NCBI GenBank assembly: GCA_023014485.1 | Contig: JAJOZX010001727.1 | Span: 522,001 to 586,000 of the forward strand | DNA length: 64,000 nt | Direction: 5' to 3' | From: Bathynomus jamesi | Lineage: Eukaryota; Arthropoda; Malacostraca; Isopoda; Cirolanidae | Part shown: positions 9,045-21,332 of the stretch, piece after piece | Numbering within the stretch: the stretch's first letter is position 1 | How the letters are laid out: each line of letters opens with the position of its first letter | Notes under the pieces: model-generated | The model's input: the letters and a program-made list of their open reading frames with translations, nothing else | Database searches by the model: none | What the model was told of the DNA's origin: nothing | Translations under genes and position numbers: made by a program

Positions 9045-12000
9045 ATCAAAATACAATGGTTCGGCACTTGAAATACTGCCAGGACCCTATTCAAAAACAC
9101 AAGAAACGCATAACAATCAATCTTAGAAAAGTGACTGATGTACTTGTTGAAAAATGTGCTGGAAGAGTGAAAAAAGACTCATTGTTGTGTGTGAACTGCT
9201 GGACACTGATAATGAAAAACCCCACTATACTTAGTACCACTGAAAACAACGAGTCTGAGCAGGATTCAAATGAATCATCTACTATCAGTGGCTTGAGTAA
9301 CATCTCTTCAATTCAAGATCTGGACAATGACAGTGATTGCTTGATAAAGGAAAATCCTTCAACTTCAGTTGAACCAGTTCTAGCATTTCTGGACCAAACA
9401 CCAGTTAAAAAAAGTAAGTAATAAATTAATATAATAACTTATACTTTACTACAAGGTCTGTTTGATCTACTATATAGCCAATTATATAGCATTTAAGGTA
9501 CTATAATTAATATTTAATTACTAATATTCAGGTGTGTGAAACCTTTTTTTCTGTTCTTTTCAGAAGGGCTGTCATTAAGCCAGAAAAAGCGCAAGGCTCG
9601 TGGTAAGCTATCATCTGCTCAGAAACACCTGAAGGAGAGGCTAGAACTCAGTTATGGTGTTCAAATTACCGAGGAGGTAAGTGATACTTCAAAACCTGAA
9701 ACTAAATCTGAAAAACATCTAGACAAATTAATGAATGAATTGAAACAGTCATTCCTGGAGAGCAAATGTCACCATCACAAACTACAAATATTGACACAGT
9801 CACCATACACAATTGAAAAAACAGCTAGTTTCTTTCAAACTACAACATACATGGTGAAAAGAAGCCGTTCACTTAAATCAGAACATGGAATCCTTCCGAA
9901 GATTCCACTAATGAGCAAAGGAAAAGTGATATCTGAAGAACACAAAGATATAGTTAGAAGATTCTATGAGTCAGAAGAGGTTAGTCGTATGTGTCCTGGC
10001 CAAAAGGATTGCCTGAAAGTTATCAGTGCTGAAGGTGCAATGAAGGTGCAAAAACGATTGGTCCTCGGGAATTTAAGAGAGATGTTTGAACTATATAAAA
10101 ATGATGAAAAGAATCCCAAAATAGGATTTTCCACATTTGCAAAATTACGGCCATCATATTGTGTGCTTGCCGGTAGTGGTGGGACTCATTCTGTCTGTGT
10201 CTGCACATACCATCAAAATCCAAAATTGCAGCTGGCTGCATTGGGAGAAAGAGGTCTTTCATACAAGGATCTTATGGATTACAGTGTCTGCAGTACAGAA
10301 AGAGAGACTTGCATGATGCAACTTTGCAATGATTGCCCAAGAGAAGAGGGTGTCCTAGATTTTCTTGAGTTACTTGACTGTGTGAAATCAGCTCCAAATG
10401 AAATATCTTACAAGCAATGAGTGACTGTTGACCGTTGTACAATGGTTGATAAGGTGGAGCCACTTCATGAATACTTATCATCCCTAAGCATGAAAATATC
10501 CCGCATGGTTCGTCATCACTTTGTTGCTCAGCAACAATCACAGTACTTCAAGCAGTTGAAAGAAACACTACCACCTCAGAGCGAGGTAGTTATAGTAGGT
10601 GATTTCTCTGAGAATTATTCTTTCATTGTCCAGGATGCTGCCCAAGGGTTTCACTGGGACAATTCACAGTGTACAGTTCACCCTTTTGTCATCTATTATA
10701 GATCATCTGCAGACCAGGAACTTAGCCATTTTAGTGTCTGTTTCTTATCTGCATCACTAAAACACAACACTATAATGGTTTACTCATTCATATTGAAGCT
10801 TATGACATATGTTAAATTCAGATGCCCACAATTGAAGAAGGTGCACTATTTCTCAGATGGATGTGCTGGCCAATATAAGAACAGATACAACTTCACAAAT
10901 CTCTGTTACCATGAAGAGGATTTTGGTCTGTCTTGTGAATGGCACTTCTTTGCTACATCCCATGGCAAAAATGCATGTGATGGGATTGGAGGAACAGTGA
11001 AAAGAGCTACTGCTCGTGCCAGTTTGCAGAGAACTACAGAGAGGCAAATTCTTATACCAGAACACATGTTTCAGTTTTGTGAAGAAAACTTGAGCAAGAA
11101 GATAAATTTTTTCTTTGTAACTATGTAGTTACAAAGAAAAAATTTATCTTCTTGCTCAAGTTTTCTTCACAAAACTGAAACATGTGTTCTGGTATAAGAA
11201 TTTGCCCCTCTGTAGCAACATGTTTCAACAGGTTTGTTTAGGCTACATGTGAGCTTAGTCTTCCCCTTTCACTATTATAACTATTATTGCCAGTGTAGAT
11301 TAGCAGTGAAATACAACTTTTATTAAATTCTTGGAGCTTGAGGTCAAATTGATAGCTAAGATATAAAAATTCCTTGAAATGACAAGCAATTTATACATAT
11401 GGTGTTCACTTATAAGTTAGTTACATGAAAAGTACCAACATAAACAAACTTTTTATGATTGTTTCTATTAGTCAAGAACTCTGACTTTGTTTTTTATATC
11501 TATAAAAAATGTAATTTTAATTTCTATAGGTCAAATTATGAGCTTAAGTGTGAAAAAATAGGTAGAATTGACGCACAATTTATGAATATGGTGTTCACTT
11601 ATATGTTAGTTACATGAAAAATACTAACATAAACAAACTTTTTTTTGCTGATTCTAATAGCCAATGCCTATGCCTTCATTTTTTACATTTAAAAAAAAAA
11701 TTCTCATTTGATACCCCAGAGGTCAAATTGTGACCTCAAATTTTGGTTACAGTGTAACTTTTTTATTTTTCAACCTAGAGTTCTAAAACTTGCATATTTG
11801 GATTCCTTGTCGTTTTCTGATTCTAAATATATATACTTTTATATAATTATGACAATTATTACCCAAGTTATGGCTCGCCAAATGTTAATAACCTCGCGAG
11901 TGACCTCAAATTGCCCGAGGTCATATCTCTTGAACCGTTGATCGGATTGACCTTATAATTTCAGAAATGGATTCTGGGCTCACAAACTCCCTATAAACCA

Positions 12001-12580
12001 AATTTCAGCAAAATATGAGAGATGAGGGTGTTAATTTCAATTTTTTTTGGTTGATCTGACAGAGAATGACCCTACAGCTGATTTGAAAGATGCAGAAGAA
12101 CGGTTGGAACATCGATTCAAGGATAGTAGGGCTATTCCTGGAACTCAGAAATATCATAGATTTGTTCCCCTAAACAAGGAAGAACTGATGGTGTATCCCA
12201 TTTCAAGTGGCATTGGAGAAAAGAAAAGAATAAGGAAAAGTCATTTTACTAATGAACCTGCAATGCTTGGTAACCTAAAATGTGTCAAACCAGGAGAGTA
12301 TGTTGGCTGCATTTATGACATGCAAGTTTGGTATGGAATTGTGGAGGAATATTGTGAAGAGTTTGATGATTTCACTGTGAACTTTCTACATCCCTCTGGG
12401 TCATTAGGATCAAGTGCATATTATTATCCATCAAACAAGGATTCATGTGCAGTGCCAGGACATCATATATTAACTGTAATGAGTTGTCCTACCCTAAGAG
12501 GAGGCAGCAGAATTCAATACATTTTTCCACAAAAAGAAATTGATGAGAGCATCGAGCATGTAAAAATTGTATTAGGCTAG
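9045..12580 (+). pseudogene. Family D transposase-like gene, interrupted
   Basis: Exon 9045-9413 begins after TTTACAG and ends at AAAAAAA|GTAAGT. The next exon starts at 9564 after CTTTTCAG, in phase. The frame continues to about 11123, except for a TGA at 10418-10420 where relatives would have a Trp-like codon. The C-terminal part resumes at 12073-12580 (IPGTQKYHRFVPL..., stop at 12578). Between them lies an inserted inverted copy of the TIR. Candidate catalytic Asp/Asp/Glu are in VGDFSENYSF, YFSDGCAGQYKN and EWHFFATSHGK. An N-terminal HLKYC...C segment may bind zinc. I recognise the family as a common anonymous arthropod protein; transposase function is inferred from the flanking TIRs and TSD. 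Confidence 0.75.
11034..12072 (-). repeat. Snapback: 90-bp coding palindrome joined to an inverted TIR copy
   Basis: Coding bases about 11034-11123 are mirrored at 11128-11216 around the 4-base loop ATGT, then directly followed by the reverse complement of the left TIR (8838 back to 7982). Read on the minus strand, the TIR joins the exon fragment at CTAC, a tetranucleotide present at both source points, as in microhomology-mediated deletion. Confidence 0.8.
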
Positions 12581-12600
12581 CACATGAATCCTCTAAGTAG

Positions 12601-13248
12601 GTCTTCCCCTTTCACTATTATAACTATTATTGCCAGTGTAGATTAGCAGTGAAATACAATTTTACATTTTTTGCCTTTGTTTTTATATCTATAAAAAAAT
12701 GTAATTTTAATTTCTATAGGTCAAATTATGAGCTTGTGTGAAAAAATAGGTAGAATTGACGCACAACTTATGAATATGGTGTTCACTTATATGTTAGTTA
12801 CATGAAAAATACTAACACAAACTTTTTTTTGCTGATTCTAATAGCCAATGCCTATGCCTTCATTTTTTACATTTAAAAAAAAAAATTCTCATTTGATACC
12901 CCAGAGGTCAAATCGTGACCTCAAATTTTGGTTACAGTGTAACTTTTTTATTTTTCAACCTAGAGTTCTAAAACTTGCATATTTGGATTCCTTGTCATTT
13001 TCTGATTCTAAATATATATACTTTTATATAATTGTGACCATTATTACCCAAGTTATGGGTCGCCAAATGTTAGTGACCTCGCAAGTGACCTCAAATTTCC
13101 TGAGGTCATATCTCTTGAACCGTTGGTCGGATTGACCTTATAATTTCAGAAATGGATTCAGGGCCCACAAACTCCCTATAAACCAAATTTCAGCAAAATC
13201 TGAGAGATGAGGGTGTTAGGCACTGGTTGATCTGACAGAGAATGACCC
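12601..13248 (-). repeat. Right TIR of family D
   Basis: Reverse complement of the left TIR with a deletion of roughly 150 bases near its inner end and a small change beside GGTTGATCTGACAGAGAATG. It ends in CCC before AGTT. Confidence 0.8.
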
Positions 13249-13430
13249 AGTTCCTTTCACCTTGTTTTTTTATCCTAACTTACCATGTATCAGTGCCAGT
13301 AACTTTAGCCAATATTAATTAATATAGTGGGTAACAAAAAAGTTAAGAGAAATCATTTACCTAAAATTACTCATTGAATCTAAAAATTCAAATTTTTTTT
13401 GCCTCATTAAAAAAAAAATTATAATTTTAT

Positions 13431-13521
13431 AACCCTTTACCATCGCATGTTGCCTCAGTTAACTTTTCAAATACACACATTCATAACTTAACCCTACAAA
13501 AAATTGTGGCAGTAAAGGGTT
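13431..13521. mobile_element. Short piggyBac-like MITE
   Basis: The ends AACCCTTTAC and GTAAAGGGTT are exact complements. The right flank makes TTAA and the left reads ATAA. It resembles the clearer TTAA-flanked CCCTTT elements at 25992 and 28454. Confidence 0.45.
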
Positions 13522-14470
13522 AAGAACAATATAGGCCTGTATTTGAAAAAAAGCATCAGAGAAGTCTGAATCAAAACTGAGGAAATAATACGTGTACCAT
13601 ATTGAAAGCATACCATTTTAGATCAGAGAAATTTGGATTTTACAATCTATATCAACATGTATTTAATGCAGTATTTGCCCATAGGCCTTACAGATGAACT
13701 TTCAACTTAGGTTTCCTCTGCAATAGCAAACAGTACAGGCCTCTAAATTAAATTATTTATGTAAAAGTAAGTTTATTTTAACAGCTTAATTCCATAATTT
13801 TGACAGACTTATGCTGTTCTCTGTTTTAAAAGATATTCAAAGATAATGACTGTAATTAAATCATTTCTTAGGCATTTTCACTTATTTTGTCTTTTATTAA
13901 GTAAGGTCTAGCCAAAAGTAGCATTTCAGAACTGGACTGTCCAGCAGCTGTTATCCAACCAAATTTTAAGTTCATTGCATCACAATCATCTCTTGAGGGA
14001 AACTAGGAGGTTCCAAACATTTACATGTTTATTGAAAATTTAGAGCTAAGAAGTCCAAGTATAATTATAGGAGATGGTAGAGATTATGTAGTTTTACAGT
14101 CTGAAATGCATTATGAATCAGAGAAACTTTAATTTAGAACCATCAGAAGCTAATGTTTCCATTGTGCTCACACTTTACTAAGTTTGTCAGTATCAAAGAA
14201 AATATCTTCCGAGTAAGTGAAGTAATATACAGAGGGGTGATGAAAGTAAATAGACACCAACCACAATGATTGTCCTCAAGAACAAATGGCAAAGCTCATC
14301 AATGAAATGCCAAAATTAATGTCGGCTCCACATAATGCAAAGGTGGAACCAACACTATTCTAAATATATTTATACAGTAAATTTATTATTTATTGACTTT
14401 TATCATCAAATCAAAATCTCTGGTAAAACCAAATGTGTTATTTACTTTTGTCAACTATCTATATAAAATA
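13522..14470. other. Spacer, no feature supported
   Basis: AT-rich non-coding sequence. A stretch near 14235-14450 has a weak complementary pair (GGGTGATGAAAGTAAATAGA and TTTACTTTTGTCAAC) that might be a decayed mariner-type MITE. Confidence 0.35.
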
Positions 14471-15013
14471 CAGTGAGCCTTCATTGTTTGTGAGGCTCTC
14501 TGTTCGCGATTTTGCAAATTCATAATGACCTACTTTACTACCATGTTTTGATAAATTCATGACTGACTGTAAATTCATGATTTTGTCATGTGGCATCTGC
14601 AATGCTGTCGATGTAGGTCAACACAGGCTCAGTCGCGCTGTCTCTTTCACTGAGTGAGGTTGTCATTTCATGCTCTTCAACACCAGTGTACTATATTTAA
14701 TGTTATTTAGTTGTTTATGAGATATTATTGCTTCAGATAATTGTTTATGTAATAATATTGCTTTATATTACATACAGTAAAAAGTTTTATTTACATAAAA
14801 TATCATTGTGTAATATTATAGTAACATTATTTATGTTTATTTTATTAAAATGTTATTAACTTTTTTGCCATTTTAAGGATATTTTACACTGCCATCCTTG
14901 AGCTTTTGGAACCAATTAGCCATGTTATATCAAAAATGGATCTCATTGTTCATGACTTTATAATTTGTGATGTTTCTCAGTCCCAATTAATCGCAAACAA
15001 TGAGGGCCCACTA
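14471..15013. mobile_element. pogo/Tigger-like MITE (GGGCCCTCATTGTT family), copy 1
   Basis: The left end CAGTGAGCCTTCATTGTTTG and right end CAAACAATGAGGGCCCACT are complementary and flanked by TA on both sides. The last base of the right tip appears mutated. The same family is at 30151-30662 in the opposite orientation. No transposase remains. Confidence 0.75.
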
Positions 15014-15125
15014 TACCTTTTATAACTTCAAAATAAAAAACTTTAGGTTGCACTATCACAGTAAAACAACCACCAAGTTATTTGCTGGTTGGTTGATTGG
15101 TTTGGTAGTTGATGTTAGTTGATGG

Positions 15126-15445
15126 TTGAAAATTTTGTTGAGAGAGGACCAAGACTGGTTTAATCAGCTGCCCAAAGACCTAAGGAACATGAGTGGTGTT
15201 GCGGTGGACAACTTCAAAAGAAGATTAGACGCCTCATTCAGAACAATCCCTGATGAGCCAGGCATACTTGACTATGTGAGGTGGAGAGTACAAGAAACCA
15301 ACTCGCTACTTTACCAGGCCAACTCGAGAGGAGGGATGACAAGCTTGACCTTTGTGAAATAAGGAATCATCATGCAGAACATTTGAAAGGAAAGGAAAGG
15401 TTCTACAGAAGCTAAGGCTAACAAAGACCCTAAGATCCACTCTAA
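15126..15445 (+). pseudogene. LINE-B 3' end fragment (CR1-like)
   Basis: Encodes the C-terminal tail FNQLPKDLRNMSG...NFKRRLDASFRTIPDEPG, stops at 15359-15361, and continues into an ACATTTGAAAGG 3' region shared with minus-strand copies at 29893 and 48545. All catalytic regions are missing. Confidence 0.7.
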
Positions 15446-16089
15446 GGTTAGCCTGAGAGAAAGAAGTAAGTAAGGGGGTTAAAAGAAGAGAATAAAGGGT
15501 TAAGTAAGTAGCAAAACCTATCATTTGTGGGTTAAAATTCATTCAGAAAGAGAGAGAGAGCACCACCATCCGCCAGCCACTGCTGACAAGTCGGAAAAAT
15601 AGTTGAAGAAAATACTTCCAGCTGTTGCAGACCAGGCCTTCACTCTATAGGGAGGTAGAGGATGCAGCCCACTCTGCTGGAAAGGGGTGAAAGATGAAAT
15701 GAAATAAAATAAGAATGCATTACAAACCATACAACACATTCTTAACTCAAACACTATCATACCATACAAACTAGAGACATGCAATGAAGAGAGTTACAGA
15801 CATGCAAATAAGTAGAGAGAGAGAGGAAAAAAGTATAAAGAATAATAAAAAGTGGGTTAGTTTACACTATGAGTTACATCTAAGTTTGTGTTAGTTTAAA
15901 TTTTTAAATTTTTTTATTTTTTTGCTGGCATGTCACAAGCTGGCATTATCATCGTCAGACTCATCCTTGATCACCACCCCCAGAGCTCCTGTTTCTAATT
16001 GTTTTATTATATTAAACAATGTTAATAATTTTAATGAGGGAGGGAAAAGGAGGAGGCTCAGAGGGAGAAGTGATTGTTTTATTATTATA
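15446..16089. other. Spacer with GA-rich and T-rich runs
   Basis: Contains short AGAG and GGAAAGG runs. The open frames here show no recognisable domain. Confidence 0.35.
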
Positions 16090-16548
16090 TTAAACAATGC
16101 TAATATTTTTAAAATGCCTATCTAAATGGTTCTTAAACATGTTAATGCTGGTAGAGTTCACGACGGGTGCAGGAAGATTATTCCATTTATCAATTACTTT
16201 AAACGTAAAGAAGTTTTTAGCGATATTAGTAATGAAACATCTGCCACGCAACTTAAATCCATTATTATGAGTATTGCTATTATCAAAAGTGAACAGTTTG
16301 TCAAAATTTACGTTATTGATGTTATTAACAATTTTGAAAACTTCAATAAGCTCCCCCCGTAATCTCCTAGTTTCGAGTGAATGCAAGTCTTAACTCTCTA
16401 ATCCTATCTTTATAAGGCTTGTTGCACAATTATGGAATTAGTTTCGTGGCATGACGCTGAACCCTTTCTAACCTATCAATATCCTTATGCAAATACGGGC
16501 ACCAAAACTCAACAGCATATTCTAATGAGGCCTGACTAGGGACTTGTC
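16090..16548 (-). pseudogene. LINE-A-type C-terminal fragment
   Basis: Reads LETRRLRGELIEVFKIVN...NFFTFKVIDKWNNLP...FKNHLD, the thumb/C-terminal signature also present in both larger LINE-A copies. Upstream (toward 16548) the EYAVEFWCPYLHKDID segment is present but out of frame. Severely 5' truncated. Confidence 0.75.
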
Positions 16549-16957
16549 ATCCCTCATTGATCCCATCCCTTTGCAGGGCTATTTGTAGAAAGTTTCAAAA
16601 AGTTGATTTTAAAATGAATAACTTCATATTTATTAAATTTAATGAATTTTAAGTAGTTAGTATGAAATTATCTTCAAACTAGCCACCAAGTTAGACCTAC
16701 TTAAATTCAGAAAATGTACATTTTCTTTTATGGAGGCTAAGGTTACTTTAATAGCCTAGTCTGGTTTGCAAAATTAGTTAAAAATTAAAGGTTTAAATAT
16801 ATTAAGATATTTAAGGATTAAATATTGTAATATATTTAGAGTCAATTTTAATAATGTAGGGACCAAATTTTTAGTCAGGCAGAAGGAGAATTTGTAATCA
16901 ATTGGTCTGTTAACCTATGCAGTAGGTACTTGAATAAAAAAGCCAAAAGAATTACTG

Positions 16958-17435
16958 TATTTTTCGGTGTATAAGACGCACCCCTATTTTCAAGGCCTTT
17001 TTTCAGGAAAAAAAATTGACCAACTGCCTAGTTGTCAGAAAACATCTGTAATTTTCTACCAGCAAGGCTGACTTTTGTTAAAGCCCTCCATCAAAAGTAT
17101 GGTGATACATTTTCTTTCACCCATACTCATAAGAAAATAGTATTAAGTATACGGGAGACTATACTATATGTTATGAAACATAAAAGTAAATCATTATGCA
17201 GTACGTACTGTTTTTCTTGTTATCAGTGGGTTGGGAAGAGTAGAAACTTAGTGTAAAATTGGCCAAACCAATACACAGTCAGGAGGGACTAAGAGATGAT
17301 GAATTTTTTGTAAAAATCCATCAGTTCTTCTAGCCCATATAAAGGTAATATTATGACCTTTGGTATATAGGATGCAGGGTGATTTTGAGAGCCCTTTTTT
17401 TGGAAAAAAAAGTGCGTCTTATACACCGAAAAATA
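16958..17435. mobile_element. TIR element with GTATAAGACGCAC ends
   Basis: TATTTTTCGGTGTATAAGAC at the left is repeated exactly, reverse complemented, at the right, giving 24-bp TIRs. Homopurine/homopyrimidine runs lie just inside each end. The interior has no recognisable coding segment. The superfamily is not assigned. Confidence 0.7.
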
Positions 17436-17929
17436 TGATATATAAATATTACTTAATATGAAAAGCAGCTTGTTTAATTCTCAAAATCAGAATTCTTCAT
17501 TTACTGAGTTGGATTCCATAGTTCATCACTTGCACTATTTTGATGAACCCTTTTTCAAAACTACTACAACTGAATCAGATGCCTCACTATCTGACTGGAC
17601 CTGTAACCACTAATATGTACCACTGAAATCCTCCTACATTAACTAACTTTTGGAAAAATCAATCTCTAGTTTATTCCTCACACTAACTGTATCACTACAG
17701 GAAACATCCATTATTAGTCAGATTCACAGGTTAAAACTATGTAATAAAAGGGTTCATATTTGGTTACTCCATCCACTTCCACTATATGAATCCCAACCAC
17801 TCAGTGTCCAAAAAAACAGGACTTTATTTCTGATGCAACCAAATTTAAAAAAAAACTTATTCTTTATCTCTGTATTACCCTCTGAAAATAAATTACAATT
17901 ATAAAAATATACATGATAGTGAAAATAAG
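17436..17929. other. Spacer, possible LTR-like remnant
   Basis: ACCACTCAGTGTCC near 17797 resembles ACCACTCAGAGTCC near 38496, each followed by A-rich sequence, suggesting a shared degraded repeat. Nothing coding is supported. Confidence 0.3.
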
Positions 17930-18570
17930 TTTGCTTTCATTCAGCCTGTCCCAAAGAAGCGAGACTACTCAACCCTCCAACTATTGTCCAATTGCTCTGA
18001 TTTCTTGCCTTTCTTAAGTTTTTTAATCTATCCTTAATAGAAAAATTATTAAACATCTCTCTCTTCAGTCTTCTTTTAGATCATCAGTATGGGTTCCACA
18101 AGGGATGTTCTACTGGCAATCTTCTTGCATATCTCTTTGACTGTTGGTCATCTTCCTTTTGGGATTTTGTTGAAACCTTTCCTATTGTACAAGACATGTC
18201 AAAAGCTTTTGATAGAGTCTGGCACATATCTTTAATTTTCAAACTGCCCTCCTTTGGTTTCTATCCTTCTATCTGTGCCTTTAAATCTGATGTCCTTTCT
18301 GGCCAATGTGGTTGGAGCTGCAGTTATAGATGGCCACTGTTCTTCTCTTAAAGCTATTTTTAGTGGTGTTCAGGGCTCTATCCTGTCACCCACCCTTTCC
18401 TTTTATCAGTGATCTAGTATCACACTTCCTGTCCTATCCACTCCTATGCTGATGATTCTACTCTTCACCTCTCCACCCACTTCACAAAGCATCCCTCTCA
18501 ACAGTCACTCCATACTTTGTGTAGGATGGTTATGGTGCACCTGACCTCTGATCTTTCTATCTCTGACTGG
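17930..18570 (+). pseudogene. Jockey-like LINE reverse transcriptase fragment, copy 1
   Basis: Encodes FIQPVPK, then NYCPIAL (degraded NYRPIAL), HQYGFHKGCSTGNL, a damaged SKAFDRVWH and finally SYADDSTLH, the reverse transcriptase core, with several frameshifts. It begins within the fingers region and breaks off after SDWGR near 18570, where the second copy starts. The catalytic YADD is retained, unlike in copy 2. Confidence 0.8.
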
Positions 18571-21332
18571 GGCAGGAAGAGGAGGAGATTGTAGACATCA
18601 ATTGACCAGGGAAGTACTCCAGGGGGGGATGTTAGACAGAAGATAGGGAATACTGGAACTCCTGTTTCTCCTGTCACTGTCCTCCTTAGCTGATCTTTTT
18701 CCGTGTCTCATCTATCCTGTGACCAGTCCAGCATGCTCTCAAATACGCACTTCTCTCCCTATTCCTCACTACATACACATGCATCTTACACACTACATAA
18801 TCTTTCTAAAATTTAAAAAAAAAAAAAAAAAAGGCAACTTCAAGAGCCTCAGAGTCCCCTGGGGAGAGGACCATTTAAGTCCCCACTTCTGGCTCCCCTC
18901 CTGCCGATACTGGGAACACAGACCTGGGCAGTGGGGCTGGATCTGCTACCACCCATTCAAGATGTTTTGGGCCTTTGTCTGATTCACTTTTCATAAACTT
19001 TTGCAACATTTGTGGCCTTTTCTCAAATTTTCAATCTGTTGAACACCACCTCTCCTCCTCTAAACCACCACCTCTTTTCCTCACGGAAACTCAGGTGTCT
19101 GGGATGACTGACAGCAACCTCTTTTCTGTACCCTCTTACTTTCTCTATACTCAATTTCACTCCAAAGGTGGATGTTGTGTATATGCATATTATGCATGCA
19201 ATGACCTAACTTGTTCTTGTATTCCCGAACTCAAATCTTCCAAATTCTATACCCTCTGGCTATGGCTTACATGTCAATCTCAAACTAAATACATCTGCGC
19301 TGTTTACCTTTCTCCTAATTCTACTGACTATCCAAAATTTTTTGACTACCTCCCTTCCAAAGTGGAATACATTCTTTCCCACTCTCCCTTTGCTGAAATC
19401 TCCATTTTAGGAGATTTCAATGTTCACCACTACCTTTGGCTTTCCTCCCATTTCATTGACATCCCTGGTGAACTAGCTTACAACTTTCTATCCTAAATGA
19501 CCTAGAGCAAATTGTATAGCACCCTACTCATATCCCTGATCACCTTGGAGATAGGCCCAACATTCTGGATTTATTTCTTACCTCTCAACCTCCTCCAATT
19601 TGGCCTTTGGATCCTCCCAAGAGAAGACACCTTTGTCACTTCAGCACTGCTGATTTGGAGGCCATTAGGTAGTACTACTATGATTTCCCATGGAATGATT
19701 ACTGCTTCCATGGCTGGGGCCCTTCTGAGTCTACAGAGTGCATCACAGAGGTGATTTTCTTGGGCATGGAGGCGTACATTCCATATTCTATTCCTACTAC
19801 TAATGCAAAAAAAACCTTGGTTTGACTTCACTTGTTTTAATGCTATCCACAACAGAGAGGAGGCTTTCAGAAGGTACCATCACCATCCAACCTCCTGACT
19901 CTCACTCGGCTTATATTTCTGCCTGGAATCCTGCAATATCTGTTCTTTGATTTGCCAAGAATTCCTTCATCTAACAAAAATGTGAAAATCTATCCAATTC
20001 TAATTATTCTCGCGCTTTCTGGCATCTAGCTAAAAACCTCTTCAACAACTTTACTTCCTCTTCTTTCCCTCCTCTTTTCCATTCTGATGGCACAGTTGCT
20101 CTCTCTTCTCCTGACAAAGCTGAACTCTTCGTTCAAACTTTTACTTACAATTCAACCCTGGATGATTCCAGTGCTGTTCCTCCATCTTCTCCCCCTCTGA
20201 CTTTATTATGTCTCAAATTAGAATCTCTTCTAAAGATGTTTTTTCTGCGCTGCCTGGGCTCAATTCTAGGAAGGTGTATGGTCCTGATGGTGTTCCTCCT
20301 GTTGTTCTTAAGAACTGTGCTTCTATGCTGACACCCTGCTGAGGCAAACCCTTTCATCTTTGTCTTTCATCTGATACTTTTCCTTCCTGCTGGAATTCAC
20401 TTTCATTCAGCCTGTCCCAAAGAAGGATGACTGCTCTCAACCCTCCAACTATCGTCCAATTGCTTTGATTTCTAGCCTTTCCAAAGTTTTTGAATCTATC
20501 CTTAATAGGAAGATTCTTGAACACCTTTCTTCTCACAATCTTCTTTCAGATCATCAATATGGATTCCACAAGGGATGCTCTACTAGCAATCTTTTTGCGT
20601 ATCTCTCTGACTCTTGGTCATCCTCCTTTTGGAATTTGGGTAAAACTTTTGCTATTGTGCTAGACATATCAAAAGCTTTTGATAGTCTGGCACAAATCTT
20701 TAATTTTGAAACTGCCCTCCTTCAGTTTCTATCCTTCTATCTGTGTCTTCATCTTTAATTTCCTTTCTGGATGATCTATAGCTGCAGTTATAAATGGCCA
20801 CTGTTCTTCTCCTAAAGCTATTAACAGTGGTGTTCCTCAGGGTTCTGTCCTGTCACCCACTCTTTTCTTTTTATATATTAATGATATTTTAATTTGCACT
20901 TCCTGTCCTATTCATTCCGATGCCAATGATTCCACTCTTCACCCACTTCCCAAAGCATCCCTCACAGCAGTTGCTTCATGATGCATGTAGGATGGCTATG
21001 GAACACCTGACCTCTGATCTTTCTGCTATATTTGATTGGGGCAGAGAAAACTTTGCGGATTTCAATACCTCAAAAACTCAGTTCCTCCATCTGTCTACTT
21101 GTCACAATCTTCCACATGACTATCCCCGTACCTTCAACAACACACAACTCAATCCTTCCTTTGCTCATGATCTTTCCTGGAAAGATCATATATACTCTCT
21201 TTCTAAAACAGCTTCTAAGAGGTTAGGTGTGCTGTACTGCCTCTGCTGTTTCTTCGCCACCACTCAGTTGCTGTCTCTGTACAGGGGTCTTGTCCACTCC
21301 TGTATGGAGTATGCTTCTCATGTGTGAGGTGG
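18571..21332 (+). pseudogene. Jockey-like LINE, copy 2 (main part)
   Basis: An apurinic endonuclease domain is read at 18975-19493 (TETQVSG, YLSPNS, SILGDFNVHH). It is followed by a heavily frameshifted stretch and reverse transcriptase blocks at 20400-20700 (PVPKKDD, NYRPIALIS, QYGFHKGCSTSNL, DISKAFD). The catalytic box near 20918 reads SDAND instead of YADD. An A-rich run at 18816-18833 lies in the 5' part. The thumb region runs to about 21326 (EYASHV), where family E is inserted, and the coding tail resumes at 24593. It is not functional. Confidence 0.8.

Larger units (their letters stand above)
7982..13248 (+). mobile_element. Family D DNA transposon, complete ends (Sola-like)
   Basis: The element starts GGGTCATTCTCTGTCAGATC and ends with the complement. 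It is flanked by AGTT at 7978-7981 and 13249-13252, a 4-bp target duplication. The TIRs are very long: left 7982-8838, right about 12601-13248 with internal deletions. A 4-bp TSD with a GRG tip is the described hallmark of the Sola superfamily; the assignment is inference from ends plus a DDE-like protein. A third inverted copy of the terminal sequence (11217-12072) interrupts the gene. Confidence 0.8.

Noticed and set aside
12047..12580. Separate 177-codon gene
   Set aside because: Its first codons are TIR sequence of family D; the rest is the detached C-terminus of the family D gene.
17032..17256. 74-codon protein within the GTATAAGACGCAC element
   Set aside because: No domain, and composition like surrounding non-coding DNA; likely chance open frame.
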